Below, one piece after another: positions 1-12,706 of a stretch of 64,000 bases of DNA. Each line of letters starts with the position of its first letter. Within the stretch, counting starts at the first letter, position 1. Under the pieces are notes generated by a model that saw only the letters and a program-made list of their open reading frames with translations, was not told the origin of the DNA and made no database searches. Location: NCBI RefSeq assembly GCF_042681825.1, contig NZ_JBHUGH010000006.1:231780-295779 (forward strand), given 5' to 3'. This stretch comes from Halodurantibacterium flavum (GTDB taxonomy: Bacteria; Pseudomonadota; Alphaproteobacteria; Rhodobacterales; Rhodobacteraceae). The translations under genes were made by a program, and so were the position numbers.

Positions 1-2
1 AG

Positions 3-818
3 GGCCTGATGAACGTGGGCGACGCGGGCGGCTACCTGCTCTTCGTGCTGCCCTCGGTGCTCGTGTCGATAGCTTTTACGCCGATCCTTTTGTCGGTCTC
101 GCCCGCGCCCGTGTTCGAGACGACCCAGAGCATGAGCTTCCGCAAGCTCTTCGTCGCCTCGCCGCTTGGATGTATCGGGATTTTCCTTATGGGGGGCGTG
201 TTTTCCGCGCTCTTCGGCATGGCCTCGGTCTGGGGCACGCAGGCGGGGCTTAGCGTTGCGCAGCTTACGATATTCATCGCGACGATTTATCTGGGCGGCC
301 TTTTGTTCCAGTATCCGATCGGCTGGTTTTCCGACCGGATGGACCGGCGGCGGCTGATCCTGATCGTCTCGGCGGTGGGCACGGGCGCGATGGTGCTGCC
401 GGTGCTGATCAATCCGCCCTTCGAGGTTCTTCTGGTGCTGGCGCTGGTGATCGGCGGTGTCTCGAACCCGCTTTATTCGCTGCTGCTCGCGCATACGAAC
501 GATTTTCTGGATCAGCGCGACATGGCCGCGGCCTCTGGCGGGCTGTTGTTCATTAACGGCGTGGGGGCGATTTCGGGTCCGCTGATCACCGCCTGGATGA
601 TGTCTCTGGTCGGGATCAACGGGTTCTTCCTTTACATCGCGGTGCTGTTGGCGGTGCTGACGGCCTATGCCGGCTGGCGCGCGACGCAGCGTCCGGCCCC
701 GGCGGTGGAAACCACGGGCGGCTTTACCACCGTCACGCCCGTGGGGACCGCCGTTGCGCTTGAAGCGGTGATGGAGGTCGCGCAGGACAGCGCGCCGGAT
801 TCCGATGCCGCGGCCTGA
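3..818 (+). CDS. MFS transporter, C-terminal part (cut by window edge)
   Basis: This is the second half of a major facilitator superfamily transporter. The reading frame is already open at base 3, so the true start lies outside the window; the methionine at base 9 is probably internal. About seven hydrophobic segments can be read, with the loop GWFSDRMDRRR between the first and second resembling the conserved MFS loop G-x3-D-R-x-GRR. The family usually has about 400 residues and 12 helices, so roughly one third is missing. The last 45 residues are hydrophilic and end in a run of alanines, probably a cytoplasmic tail. The substrate cannot be told; the overall look is YcaD-like. Confidence 0.8.
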   Translation, partial: GLMNVGDAGGYLLFVLPSVLVSIAFTPILLSVSPAPVFETTQSMSFRKLFVASPLGCIGIFLMGGVFSALFGMASVWGTQAGLSVAQLTIFIATIYLGGLLFQYPIGWFSDRMDRRRLILIVSAVGTGAMVLPVLINPPFEVLLVLALVIGGVSNPLYSLLLAHTNDFLDQRDMAAASGGLLFINGVGAISGPLITAWMMSLVGINGFFLYIAVLLAVLTAYAGWRATQRPAPAVETTGGFTTVTPVGTAVALEAVMEVAQDSAPDSDAAA

Positions 819-886
819 ACTGGTTTGCCTTTCGCGACCGGACGTGCATCTTTGGAGGTGACAACCTTGGCGAGCGGAGAAGCGAC

Positions 887-1474
887 ATGCCCGATACCAA
901 CCGGATCCTCGATTTCTGGCTGAACGAGGTAGGGCCGAAGGGCTGGTATGATCCGCCCGAAGGCCTCGACGACGACATCCGCGCGGAATTTCTGCCTGCA
1001 TGGGAAAAGGCGCGCGAGAAAAAGCCCGACCGTTTCAACTGCAACGCCGAGAGCATCCTGGCCTTCATCCTGCTGACCGACCAGTTTCCCCGCAACATGT
1101 TCCGGGGCGATGCGCGCGCGTTCGAGACGGATGAACTGGCCCGCAAGGCCGCGCAACGCGCGATCCACCATCGCTGGGACATGCGCATTCCGGAACCGGA
1201 ACGACAGTTCTTCTATCTGCCGCTGATGCATTCGGAAATCGTGGCGGATCAGGAACGCTGCGTGCGGCTGTTCCTGACGCGGATGCCTGAAACGGGTGCC
1301 GAAAACCTGCTCCATGCCCGCGCGCATCGCAACATCATCCGTCAGTTCGGGCGGTTCCCATATCGGAACGCAGCCCTGGGCCGCACAACCCGACCCGAGG
1401 AGCAGGCCTTTCTGGATGCAGGCGGTTATCAGCACGCGGTCGCGCAACTGGGGCCCAGGAAGCTCGCCGGGTGA
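887..1474 (+). CDS. DUF924 family protein
   Basis: A 195-residue soluble protein matching the DUF924 family, which forms alpha-helical bundles of unknown function and is common in Proteobacteria. Typical family features are the start (RILDFWLNEVGPKGWY), the central TDQFPRNMFRG and the YLPLMHSE segment. Length fits the family. The start is supported by a GGAG site about 8 bases upstream. It lies alone between the transporter and lpdA, and the short gap to lpdA does not prove an operon. No catalytic role is known, so none is proposed. Confidence 0.85.
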   Translation: MPDTNRILDFWLNEVGPKGWYDPPEGLDDDIRAEFLPAWEKAREKKPDRFNCNAESILAFILLTDQFPRNMFRGDARAFETDELARKAAQRAIHHRWDMRIPEPERQFFYLPLMHSEIVADQERCVRLFLTRMPETGAENLLHARAHRNIIRQFGRFPYRNAALGRTTRPEEQAFLDAGGYQHAVAQLGPRKLAG

Positions 1475-1531
1475 TTGATCCCCGCGCCCAGATCGTTTAA
1501 CGCTAAACCATTCTCATGCGGAGGGATTGGC

Positions 1532-2926
1532 ATGGCAGCGAAAGCCTTTGACGTGATCGTGATCGGGGCAGGGCCGGGGGGCTATGTCGCGGCCATCCGT
1601 GCGGCCCAGCTCGGCCTTTCGGTCGCGATCGTGGAACGGGAAAATCTGGGCGGTATCTGTCTCAACTGGGGCTGTATCCCCACGAAGGCGCTGCTGCGGT
1701 CGTCCGAGGTCTTTCACCTCATGCATCGCGCGGGGGAATTCGGGCTCAAGGCGGACAGCATCGGTTTCGACCTTGACGCGGTGGTGAAACGCTCACGCGG
1801 GGTGGCCAAGCAGCTTTCTTCGGGCGTCGCCCACCTCATGAAGAAGAACAAGATCACCGTCGTGATGGGTGAGGCCCGCCTGACCGGCAAGGGTAAGGTC
1901 AGCGTCAAGACCGACAAGGGCAGTGAGGATCTGACGGCCAGGAACATCATTCTCGCCACCGGGGCGCGCGCGCGGCAACTGCCGGGGCTGGAAGCGGACG
2001 GCGATCTGGTCTGGTCCTACCGCGAGGCGCTGGTGGCGAAACGGATGCCGAAAAAGCTTCTGGTGATCGGTTCCGGCGCAATCGGGATCGAATTCGCGAG
2101 CTTCTTCAACACGCTTGGGGCAGACACCACCGTGGTCGAGGTGATGGACCGCATCCTGCCCGTCGAGGATGAGGAAATCTCGGCCTTCGCGAAAAAACAG
2201 TTCGCCAAGCAGGGCATGAAGATCCTCGAAAAAGCCGGCGTCAAGCAGCTTGACCGGGGGCAGGGCAAGGTCACGGCCCATATCGAGCAGAACGGCAAGG
2301 TCGAGACGCAGGAATTCGACACCGTGATCTCGGCCGTGGGGATCGTGGGCAATGTCGAAAACCTCGGGCTGGAGGAACTGGGCGTCAAGATCGACCGCAC
2401 CCATGTTGTTACTGACGAATACTGCCGCACGGGTGTCGAGGGGCTTTATGCCATCGGTGACGTGGCCGGCGCGCCCTGGCTCGCGCACAAGGCCAGCCAT
2501 GAGGGTGTCATGGTCGCAGAACTGATCGCCGGCGGGCATCCGCACCCGATCAAGCCGAACTCGATCCCCGGTTGCACCTATTGCCACCCGCAGATCGCCA
2601 GTGTCGGCCTTACCGAAGCCAAGGCCAAGGCGGCGGGGCACGAGGTCAAGGTCGGCCGCTTCCCCTTCATCGGCAACGGCAAGGCCATCGCGCTTGGCGA
2701 ACCCGAAGGCATGGTGAAAACGGTATTCGACGCCAAAACGGGTGAGCTTTTGGGCGCCCATATGGTAGGCGCCGAGGTGACGGAACTGATCCAGGGCTAC
2801 GTCATTGGCCAGACGCTGGAAACGACTGAGGAAGACCTGATGCACGCCGTCTTCCCGCATCCGACGCTGAGCGAGATGATGCATGAAAGCGTGCTGTCGG
2901 CCTATGGAAGGGCGTTGCACTTCTGA
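1532..2926 (+). CDS. lpdA: Dihydrolipoyl dehydrogenase (E3 component)
   Basis: Flavoprotein that reoxidises the dihydrolipoyl group of 2-oxoacid dehydrogenase complexes with NAD+. The FAD-binding GAGPGGYVAAIRAAQ motif is at the N terminus, the redox-active disulfide is Cys43-Cys48 in GGICLNWGCIPTK, an NAD-binding GSGAIGIEFASFF motif is in the middle, and the C-terminal HPTLSEMMHES carries the catalytic His-Glu pair. The frame is open further upstream, but the ATG at 1532 has a GAGGG site and matches the family N terminus, giving 464 residues. No pdh, odh or bkd genes are next to it, so it is a free-standing E3 copy and the partner complex cannot be told here. A strong hairpin follows. Confidence 0.95.
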   Translation: MAAKAFDVIVIGAGPGGYVAAIRAAQLGLSVAIVERENLGGICLNWGCIPTKALLRSSEVFHLMHRAGEFGLKADSIGFDLDAVVKRSRGVAKQLSSGVAHLMKKNKITVVMGEARLTGKGKVSVKTDKGSEDLTARNIILATGARARQLPGLEADGDLVWSYREALVAKRMPKKLLVIGSGAIGIEFASFFNTLGADTTVVEVMDRILPVEDEEISAFAKKQFAKQGMKILEKAGVKQLDRGQGKVTAHIEQNGKVETQEFDTVISAVGIVGNVENLGLEELGVKIDRTHVVTDEYCRTGVEGLYAIGDVAGAPWLAHKASHEGVMVAELIAGGHPHPIKPNSIPGCTYCHPQIASVGLTEAKAKAAGHEVKVGRFPFIGNGKAIALGEPEGMVKTVFDAKTGELLGAHMVGAEVTELIQGYVIGQTLETTEEDLMHAVFPHPTLSEMMHESVLSAYGRALHF

Positions 2927-2932
2927 TCTGCC

Positions 2933-2956
2933 GGCGCAGGGGGCAATCCCTGCGCC
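2933..2956 (+). terminator. Hairpin terminator after lpdA
   Basis: A perfect 9-base-pair GC-rich stem (GGCGCAGGG with CCCTGCGCC) around a 6-base loop begins 7 bases after the lpdA stop codon. No tight T-run follows, so it may be a weak intrinsic terminator or a 3' end stabiliser. Confidence 0.6.
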
Positions 2957-3051
2957 ACTTCCCGCCTGTTCACGTCCTGTTCACTTTTTGGGGTTGGAGA
3001 CTCGGACGCTCTCGCCTATCTCTGTGGCTGTTGCCGAAGGGGACCCGCGGA

Positions 3052-5907
<2,856 letters not shown>

Positions 5908-5931
5908 GTCGCAGAGCAGGTTCCGGGAGGG

Positions 5932-6264
5932 TCAGCGCAGCAGGGCGCTCTGTTCCGTCACGCGCTCCAGAATTTCCGCCGTGCCTGCATGGACGCGGAA
6001 GATATCCCCGTTGACGCGGTAATAGCGCCAATGTCCGTTGACCACGGGCAGGCCGTAATATTCCGGGTTGATGAGGATGTTGTAGTCATAAATCGGAAGC
6101 GTATCGCCCACCTCATAGACCGGTTCTTCCAGAACCGCCTCGGTGGCGATGGTGTTTACGGGGGCGACGCAGGTATCTGCGACAAGAATCGAATCGCAAT
6201 CGGCGAAGACGGCGGTGGCTGGCAGAACCAAGGCCGCTGCCAGGCTAAGGGCGCGGAGCTGCAT
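5932..6264 (-). CDS. Small secreted protein of unknown function
   Basis: A 110-residue protein with a clear Sec signal peptide: a basic start, a hydrophobic stretch (LAAALVLPATAVFA) and a likely cleavage after AVFA. The mature part has two cysteines near its N terminus, then a segment rich in Tyr and Ile (YDYNILINPEYYGLP) and a C-terminal half that looks like a small beta-rich domain. It is convergent with uvrA, 24 bases apart. Probably periplasmic; no function recognised. Such short proteins are often annotated only as hypothetical in Rhodobacteraceae. Confidence 0.7.
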   Translation of the reverse strand: MQLRALSLAAALVLPATAVFADCDSILVADTCVAPVNTIATEAVLEEPVYEVGDTLPIYDYNILINPEYYGLPVVNGHWRYYRVNGDIFRVHAGTAEILERVTEQSALLR

Positions 6265-6430
6265 GTGTTTTTCCCTAGATCAAGCAAGGTTGATGCGGTG
6301 TGAGTTGCAGGGAAAACTGCGCTTGGCGGCAAAAGGTTCCGGAGGAAATGTCAACGAAAATCACTCCGCGCGCGCGGATTTTCGCGAACGGTGAGAACCG
6401 CTGTCGCATCCGGGCCCGCGGGACCGGTGC

Positions 6431-7459
6431 CTAATCCTCTTGCCATTCTTCGGCGCCAAGGGGGGCGAGCATCGTCTCGACCTCGGCGCGTGGGACATCG
6501 GCGGCGGATGCGTGGCGCCAGCGCGGCGTCCTGTCCTTGTCGATCACCACGGCGCGTGTGCCTTCGGTAAAGTCCGACAGGGTCTGCGCCCGCCAGGTGA
6601 AGCGATACTCCTGCCGCAACGCCTCGGCCATTCCCGGCGCAGGGCCAAGCCTTTGCAGCATCTCGGCCGTGCAGGCCATCGACAGCGGTGAGTTCCGCGA
6701 GAGCGTGGCGTGAACCTCGGCGGCGAAGCGGCTGTCGCGCGATGCGGCAGCCTCAATGATCTGCGCCACATCGAAGCTGGAAAAGAGGCTGATCAGTTCG
6801 GGCAGCAGACCAGCAAGGCGTCCCGACGGCGGCGGATGAATGGGGATCGCCGCAGGATCGCCGGTTTCAGCAAGCGCCAAGATCAGGTCGGGCCACTCGG
6901 CCTCGGGCACATGATGATCCGCAAAACCCGCCAGGATCGCGTCGCCCGCCCCCATCCGCGCGCCTGTAAGGCCGAGATATAGCCCCAGCCGCCCCGGGGC
7001 GCGTGCCAACAGACGGGTGCCGCCGACATCCGGAACCAGCCCGATGCCACATTCCGGCATCGCGACCTGACTGCTCTCGCCCACGATGCGGTGGCTGACA
7101 TGGCATCCAAGGCCAACGCCACCCCCCATCACGAAACCCTGCATCAGGCTGACGACCGGCTTGGGATAGCGGCGGAGCTTGAGATTCATCCGGTATTCGT
7201 CGCGCCAATAGCGCCGGGCGGGCTCGAACCGGCCCATCACTGCATGGTGGTAGAGCGCGGCGATATCGCCCCCGGCGCAGAAGGCGCGGTCGCCCTCGGC
7301 ATCGATGATGACCAGTTCGACGGCGTCATCATCGCGCCAGCTGTCCAGCGCCGCCTCGATCGTCAGGCACATCGCATGGCTCAGCGCATTGAGCGCGCCG
7401 GGCCGGTTCAGGGTGATACGCCCTGCGCGGCCTTGCCTGCGGATCGCGACCTCAGCCAT
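6431..7459 (-). CDS. Enoyl-CoA hydratase/isomerase family, 3-hydroxyisobutyryl-CoA hydrolase-like
   Basis: A crotonase-fold protein of 342 residues, the length of 3-hydroxyisobutyryl-CoA hydrolases, which are longer than simple enoyl-CoA hydratases. The oxyanion-hole regions are visible at AFCAGGDIAALYHHA and in MGGGVGLGCHVSHRIV. The hydrolase-type GIGLVPDVGGTRLLAR segment follows, with Glu and Asp in the expected positions. It starts 15 bases after the mmsA stop codon on the same strand, so the two are likely one operon. Both steps belong to valine breakdown: 3-hydroxyisobutyryl-CoA to 3-hydroxyisobutyrate, and methylmalonate semialdehyde to propionyl-CoA. The exact substrate is inferred from length and context. 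Confidence 0.85.
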   Translation of the reverse strand: MAEVAIRRQGRAGRITLNRPGALNALSHAMCLTIEAALDSWRDDDAVELVIIDAEGDRAFCAGGDIAALYHHAVMGRFEPARRYWRDEYRMNLKLRRYPKPVVSLMQGFVMGGGVGLGCHVSHRIVGESSQVAMPECGIGLVPDVGGTRLLARAPGRLGLYLGLTGARMGAGDAILAGFADHHVPEAEWPDLILALAETGDPAAIPIHPPPSGRLAGLLPELISLFSSFDVAQIIEAAASRDSRFAAEVHATLSRNSPLSMACTAEMLQRLGPAPGMAEALRQEYRFTWRAQTLSDFTEGTRAVVIDKDRTPRWRHASAADVPRAEVETMLAPLGAEEWQED

Positions 7460-7474
7460 GCCCGCGCCCCGCGG

Positions 7475-8974
<1,500 letters not shown>

Positions 8975-9011
8975 CGCGATTCCTCCTGCATTGGTCATCC
9001 TGACCCTAGCC

Positions 9012-9067
9012 TTGCAAATTTGTCGGGAAAAGGCGCAAGATGACAAAAGCATATTGCATTTCCGCAA
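9012..9067. promoter_or_regulatory. Possible LysR operator between mmsA and its divergent regulator
   Basis: The 103-base space between the two divergent starts holds several TTGC/GCAA half sites: an 8-base palindrome CAAATTTG near 9015 and the inverted repeat TTGCATTTCCGCAA at 9054-9067, only 10 bases before the regulator start. LysR proteins commonly bind dyad sites in such regions. The assignment is by position and symmetry only. Confidence 0.35.
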
Positions 9068-9077
9068 AGGCCAGGGC

Positions 9078-9980
9078 GTGGACTGGGATGATCTGAGGGT
9101 GTTTCTGGCCGTCGCGCGACAAGAGAGCCTGTCATCGGCGGCCCGTGTGTTGCGGATCGACCCGGCCACGGTGGGGCGGCGCATCGCCCGTCTGGAAGAG
9201 GCGCTGGGGCAGCCGCTTTTTGCGAAGTCGCCGCAGGGCTATGCGCTCAGCGATGCGGGGCAGCGTCTTCTGGATCATGCGGTCCGGGCGGAACAGGCGA
9301 TGGTGGGGGCGGCGGATGCGCTGCGGGGCAGCAGCGCGGGGCTGACGGGGCAGGTGCGGATCGGCGCGCCGGACGGATGCGCCAACTTTCTGCTGCCGCA
9401 GGTTGTCGCTGCGATCTGCGATGCGAATCCGGGGCTGGAGGTTCAGATCATCGCGTTGCCCCGCGTCTTCAACCTGTCCCGGCGCGAGGCCGACATGGCG
9501 GTCGCGGTGAGCAGGCCGGGGGCAGGGCGCCTGTCGGTGCAGCGCCTGGCCGATTACCGGCTGCATCTGGCCGCCCATCGGGATTATCTGGACCGCCATC
9601 CGCCGATCCGCTCGCTTGCAGATCTGCGAGGCCATCGGGTGGTGGGCTACATTCCCGACATGATCTTCGACAAGGAACTCGACTATCTGGCAGAGGCGGA
9701 GCTCAGCACCGTTCCCCTCGCCTCCAACTCGGTTTCGGTGCAGTTCAACTGGCTGCGGACGGGGGCAGGGATCGGGATCGTTCATGATTTCGCGCTGCCG
9801 GCGGGTCCGGGGCTGGTGCGCGTCCTGCCCGGACTTCTCAGCCTCCGGCGCAGTTTCTACCTGATCCGCCACGCGGATGACCGCCGTCTGGACCGCCTGA
9901 ACCGTTTTGCCACTGCGCTCGCCCATGGATTGCGGCAAGAGCTCGTGCGGCTTGAAACCGCCGCCCAACGGATGACTTGA
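9078..9980 (+). CDS. LysR-family transcriptional regulator
   Basis: A 300-residue LysR-type regulator. The N-terminal winged helix-turn-helix is readable (WDDLRVFLAVARQESLSSAA, then RIDPATVGRRIARLEEALG), followed by the effector-binding domain from about residue 90. The frame is open upstream into mmsA, but the GTG at 9078 gives the family's usual N terminus (V-DWDDLRVFLAVA). It is divergent from mmsA, the classic arrangement for a LysR protein and its target, so control of valine catabolism is a reasonable inference. The inducer is unknown. Confidence 0.88.
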   Translation: MDWDDLRVFLAVARQESLSSAARVLRIDPATVGRRIARLEEALGQPLFAKSPQGYALSDAGQRLLDHAVRAEQAMVGAADALRGSSAGLTGQVRIGAPDGCANFLLPQVVAAICDANPGLEVQIIALPRVFNLSRREADMAVAVSRPGAGRLSVQRLADYRLHLAAHRDYLDRHPPIRSLADLRGHRVVGYIPDMIFDKELDYLAEAELSTVPLASNSVSVQFNWLRTGAGIGIVHDFALPAGPGLVRVLPGLLSLRRSFYLIRHADDRRLDRLNRFATALAHGLRQELVRLETAAQRMT

Positions 9981-10034
9981 CAGACCTGCACCCCCGGGCC
10001 GACGCTGAACGGACGCAGCCAAAGGGAGGTAGCC

Positions 10035-10466
10035 ATGCTCGTTCGCCAGATACTCAACCTCAAGGACAGTTCGGAGGTCTTGTCGGTCGGCCCTGATGAC
10101 ACCGTGGCCGAGGCCGCGCGCCGGCTGTCGCAGCATCGGATCGGGTCGCTAGTGGTGATGCGGGATGGCGAGGTGGCGGGGATCATCTCCGAACGGGACA
10201 TCGTGCGGGAACTGGGGCGGCGCGGACAATCCTGTCTCGACGATCCGGTGCAGGCGCTGATGACCGCCCGCGTCGTGTCGTGCCAAAGCGACGACAGCGC
10301 CGACGCGGTGCTGGAACGGATGACCGAAGGCCGGTTCCGCCACATGCCGGTGATGGAGGACGGGCGAATGGTCGGGCTGATTTCCATCGGTGACGTGGTC
10401 AAGGCGCGGCTTTCCGAACTGCATATGGAGAAAAGCGCCCTTGAAGGGATGATCATGGGGCACTGA
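10035..10466 (+). CDS. CBS-domain pair protein
   Basis: A 143-residue protein made almost entirely of two CBS domains, which bind adenosine nucleotides and act as energy or redox sensors. The first covers about residues 8-65 (VGPDDTVAEAARRLSQHRIGSLVVM, then GIISERDIVRE) and the second about 75-130 (ERMTEGRFRHMPVM, then GLISIGDVVKARL). An AAGGGAGG site precedes the start. It stands alone between the LysR gene and coaD. Stand-alone CBS pairs of this type are widespread in alphaproteobacteria; the partner is unknown. Confidence 0.88.
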   Translation: MLVRQILNLKDSSEVLSVGPDDTVAEAARRLSQHRIGSLVVMRDGEVAGIISERDIVRELGRRGQSCLDDPVQALMTARVVSCQSDDSADAVLERMTEGRFRHMPVMEDGRMVGLISIGDVVKARLSELHMEKSALEGMIMGH

Positions 10467-10604
10467 GCCCCGGGCGGGGTGGCGGTCCCGGCGTCCGGGC
10501 GCCGGCTGCCCCTTGCATTCTTCCCTTGTATTCCGGGGCGCAATATTGTTGCGTGCCTCCACGAAGTGCCCGGCCCCCGGGCACAGCCGCAAGGGAGGAA
10601 ACCT

Positions 10605-11105
10605 ATGCGCATCGGTCTTTACCCGGGCACCTTCGATCCGGTGACGCATGGTCATATCGACATCATCCGGCGCGCGGCGCGCCTTGTGGACCGGCTGGTG
10701 ATCGGGGTTGCGATCAACCGGGACAAGGGGCCGCTCTTTTCGCTCGACGAACGCGTAGCGATGATCGAGGCCGAATGCGGCCCGCTTGCACGCGAAACGG
10801 GCGCCGAGATCGTCGCGCATCCGTTCGAGAACCTGTTGATCGACTGCGCGCGCGATGTGGGCGCGGGCGTCATCATCCGTGGCCTGCGGGCCGTCGCCGA
10901 TTTCGAATACGAGTTTCAGATGGTCGGCATGAACCGCGCGCTCGATGCCTCGATCGAGACGGTGTTCCTGATGGCCGAGGCGCGGCATCAGGCGATCGCA
11001 TCGAAGCTCGTCAAGGAAATCGCCCGGCTGGGCGGGGACATCTCGAAATTCGTGCCCCCTGCGATCGATGCGGCCCTGCGTGAACGGTTCCGCACCGAGC
11101 GCTGA
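10605..11105 (+). CDS. coaD: Phosphopantetheine adenylyltransferase
   Basis: Transfers AMP to 4'-phosphopantetheine to give dephospho-CoA, the next-to-last step in CoA synthesis. The nucleotidyltransferase motif T/HxGH is seen in YPGTFDPVTHGHIDII, and the conserved RGLRAVADFEYEFQM and MNRAL segments follow. At 166 residues it has the normal length. The frame is open for 42 codons upstream, but the ATG at 10605 has a GGGAGG site and matches the CoaD N terminus (MRIGLYPGTFDP). Confidence 0.96.
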   Translation: MRIGLYPGTFDPVTHGHIDIIRRAARLVDRLVIGVAINRDKGPLFSLDERVAMIEAECGPLARETGAEIVAHPFENLLIDCARDVGAGVIIRGLRAVADFEYEFQMVGMNRALDASIETVFLMAEARHQAIASKLVKEIARLGGDISKFVPPAIDAALRERFRTER

Positions 11106-11122
11106 GGCGCAGGCGAAGGGCT

Positions 11123-12706
11123 TCAGGACTTCACATGCCGTATCTGCAAATTCGGCAGACCCAGAGGCATCACGCCGAAATCGCGGCACATCCGCCCGAA
11201 CCCTTCGGTTTCCAACAGATCGTCATAGGGAAGCTCGGGGAACCTCAGGCCGGCCCGGTGAACTGCTGCGTGTACCAGCAGCATCGTGCCGCCGACCGAT
11301 GACAGCGGCACCCGGTCCAGAAAGCGCAGGTCGTGCAGATGGCGGCGACGGTCATGGCTTGCGGGCGGCATGTAAAGCCCCCGGTGGACATGGCGATAGT
11401 AGCGATGATCGCGCCGCTCGGCGCTGTCATGGAAGGCGTTGAGGTCATAGCTCGGCCCGCCCCAGTCGCGTACGCAATCCGGGGTCACGACCTTGTGCCT
11501 CTCGGCCAGCAGGCGGTTCAGCGTGTCGGGTGCGTAGTCGCAGACATCCACATCGAGCCACAGCGCCCAGTCATCCGTCGCGTCCAGCCCGTGGTCGATC
11601 AGATGGTTCCGCACACGCGCGAGGTTGGCGCGCCGTTCATGCTGAAGCTTCGGAATGGAACGCCGCGCCCGATCAAGAGGTGCGCCGGTCCGGTGTTCGG
11701 TCAGCACGATATCGCGGAAGCCGCAGGTTCCGGTGGCAATTTCGCGCAGTCTCTCGGCGCTGCGATCCTTGCTGTCCCCCTCACAGAAAACGATCTTCAA
11801 CCGGTCGCGCGGGTAATCGAGCTGGTGCAAAAGCTCCATGCAGCGATCCAGGAACGGCTCTCCGTCGCGGACGGGAATCAGGACCGCGACGTTCCGGTCG
11901 GTCGCAGTAACGGGGCGGTGCAGCAGGCTGACGTCGATATTGCGCGCGGCCTCGTCCCGGTCAAGGAAGGCGCCCCGCGTCAGGCGATAGCGCGCGCGGG
12001 CGATGGCGCGTTTCAGCCGGTGCCGGCGGTGTCTGCCCTTGGGAAACCACGATCCGCGCCAGTAATGGGTGCAGAACCGCGTGTCGCCATGGGGGCCATG
12101 CGGACGCCCGGCGCTTTCCCCGCCTTTGGCGGTCATGGCCGTGAAGATGTGGCAGGAATGCAGCGCAAGCGTTTCCGGCCGGTCAAAGCTTTCGACGGCG
12201 CCGGTAAAGGCAAAGGGGCCGGTCGATTCCAGCACATGGTCCCGCGCATGGCGGCACCGGACGAGCGTCGCGATCACATGCCCCCAAAAGGGATGGCCCT
12301 GCGGGCTCGCCATGACCCCGTTGAAGAACAACCGGTCCATCCCGAGAGGAATACCATTGTAGCGATGCTCGATCGGCTCTTCGGCAAGGACGACGCGGGA
12401 GTCCGCTGCCAACGGATCAAGGGGTATCAGACACTCGGTATCGAGATCGGCATAGATGCCGCCGCAATGATGCAGGATCAGATACCGGCCCATGTCCGCC
12501 CGCTGCACCGGGCGCGGATAGGAGAGATACAGTTCCTCAAGCTCGGGATAGTACGTCCGGACGAGATCGAGCAGATCGGCATCCGTCCAGAGCCTGTATT
12601 CCCATTCCGGGTTGAGTTTCTTCCAGCTTTCGGGCCAATGTCGCGGCTCCGGAAGGTCGTGGTCGCGCCACGTCTGATGAATGATTTTGGGGATCAGGGG
12701 CGTCAC
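11123..12706 (-). CDS. Two-domain glycosyltransferase (GT32-like plus Anp1/GT62-like)
   Basis: A 527-residue protein that appears to fuse two glycosyltransferases. Residues 1 to about 250 resemble the GT32 capsular/mannosyltransferase family: PKIIHQTW at the start, RADMGRYLILHHCGGIYADL, and the metal-binding DLD at 87-89. From about residue 270 a second domain (VAVLIPVRDGEPF, CEGDSKD, ARVRNHLI, WALWLDVDV) looks like Anp1/GT62 enzymes, again with an Asp-x-Asp type motif. The start is a GTG at 12706, which overlaps or abuts the divergent GT4 gene. A role in capsule, exopolysaccharide or lipopolysaccharide synthesis is likely; the sugars are unknown. Confidence 0.75.
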   Translation of the reverse strand: MTPLIPKIIHQTWRDHDLPEPRHWPESWKKLNPEWEYRLWTDADLLDLVRTYYPELEELYLSYPRPVQRADMGRYLILHHCGGIYADLDTECLIPLDPLAADSRVVLAEEPIEHRYNGIPLGMDRLFFNGVMASPQGHPFWGHVIATLVRCRHARDHVLESTGPFAFTGAVESFDRPETLALHSCHIFTAMTAKGGESAGRPHGPHGDTRFCTHYWRGSWFPKGRHRRHRLKRAIARARYRLTRGAFLDRDEAARNIDVSLLHRPVTATDRNVAVLIPVRDGEPFLDRCMELLHQLDYPRDRLKIVFCEGDSKDRSAERLREIATGTCGFRDIVLTEHRTGAPLDRARRSIPKLQHERRANLARVRNHLIDHGLDATDDWALWLDVDVCDYAPDTLNRLLAERHKVVTPDCVRDWGGPSYDLNAFHDSAERRDHRYYRHVHRGLYMPPASHDRRRHLHDLRFLDRVPLSSVGGTMLLVHAAVHRAGLRFPELPYDDLLETEGFGRMCRDFGVMPLGLPNLQIRHVKS

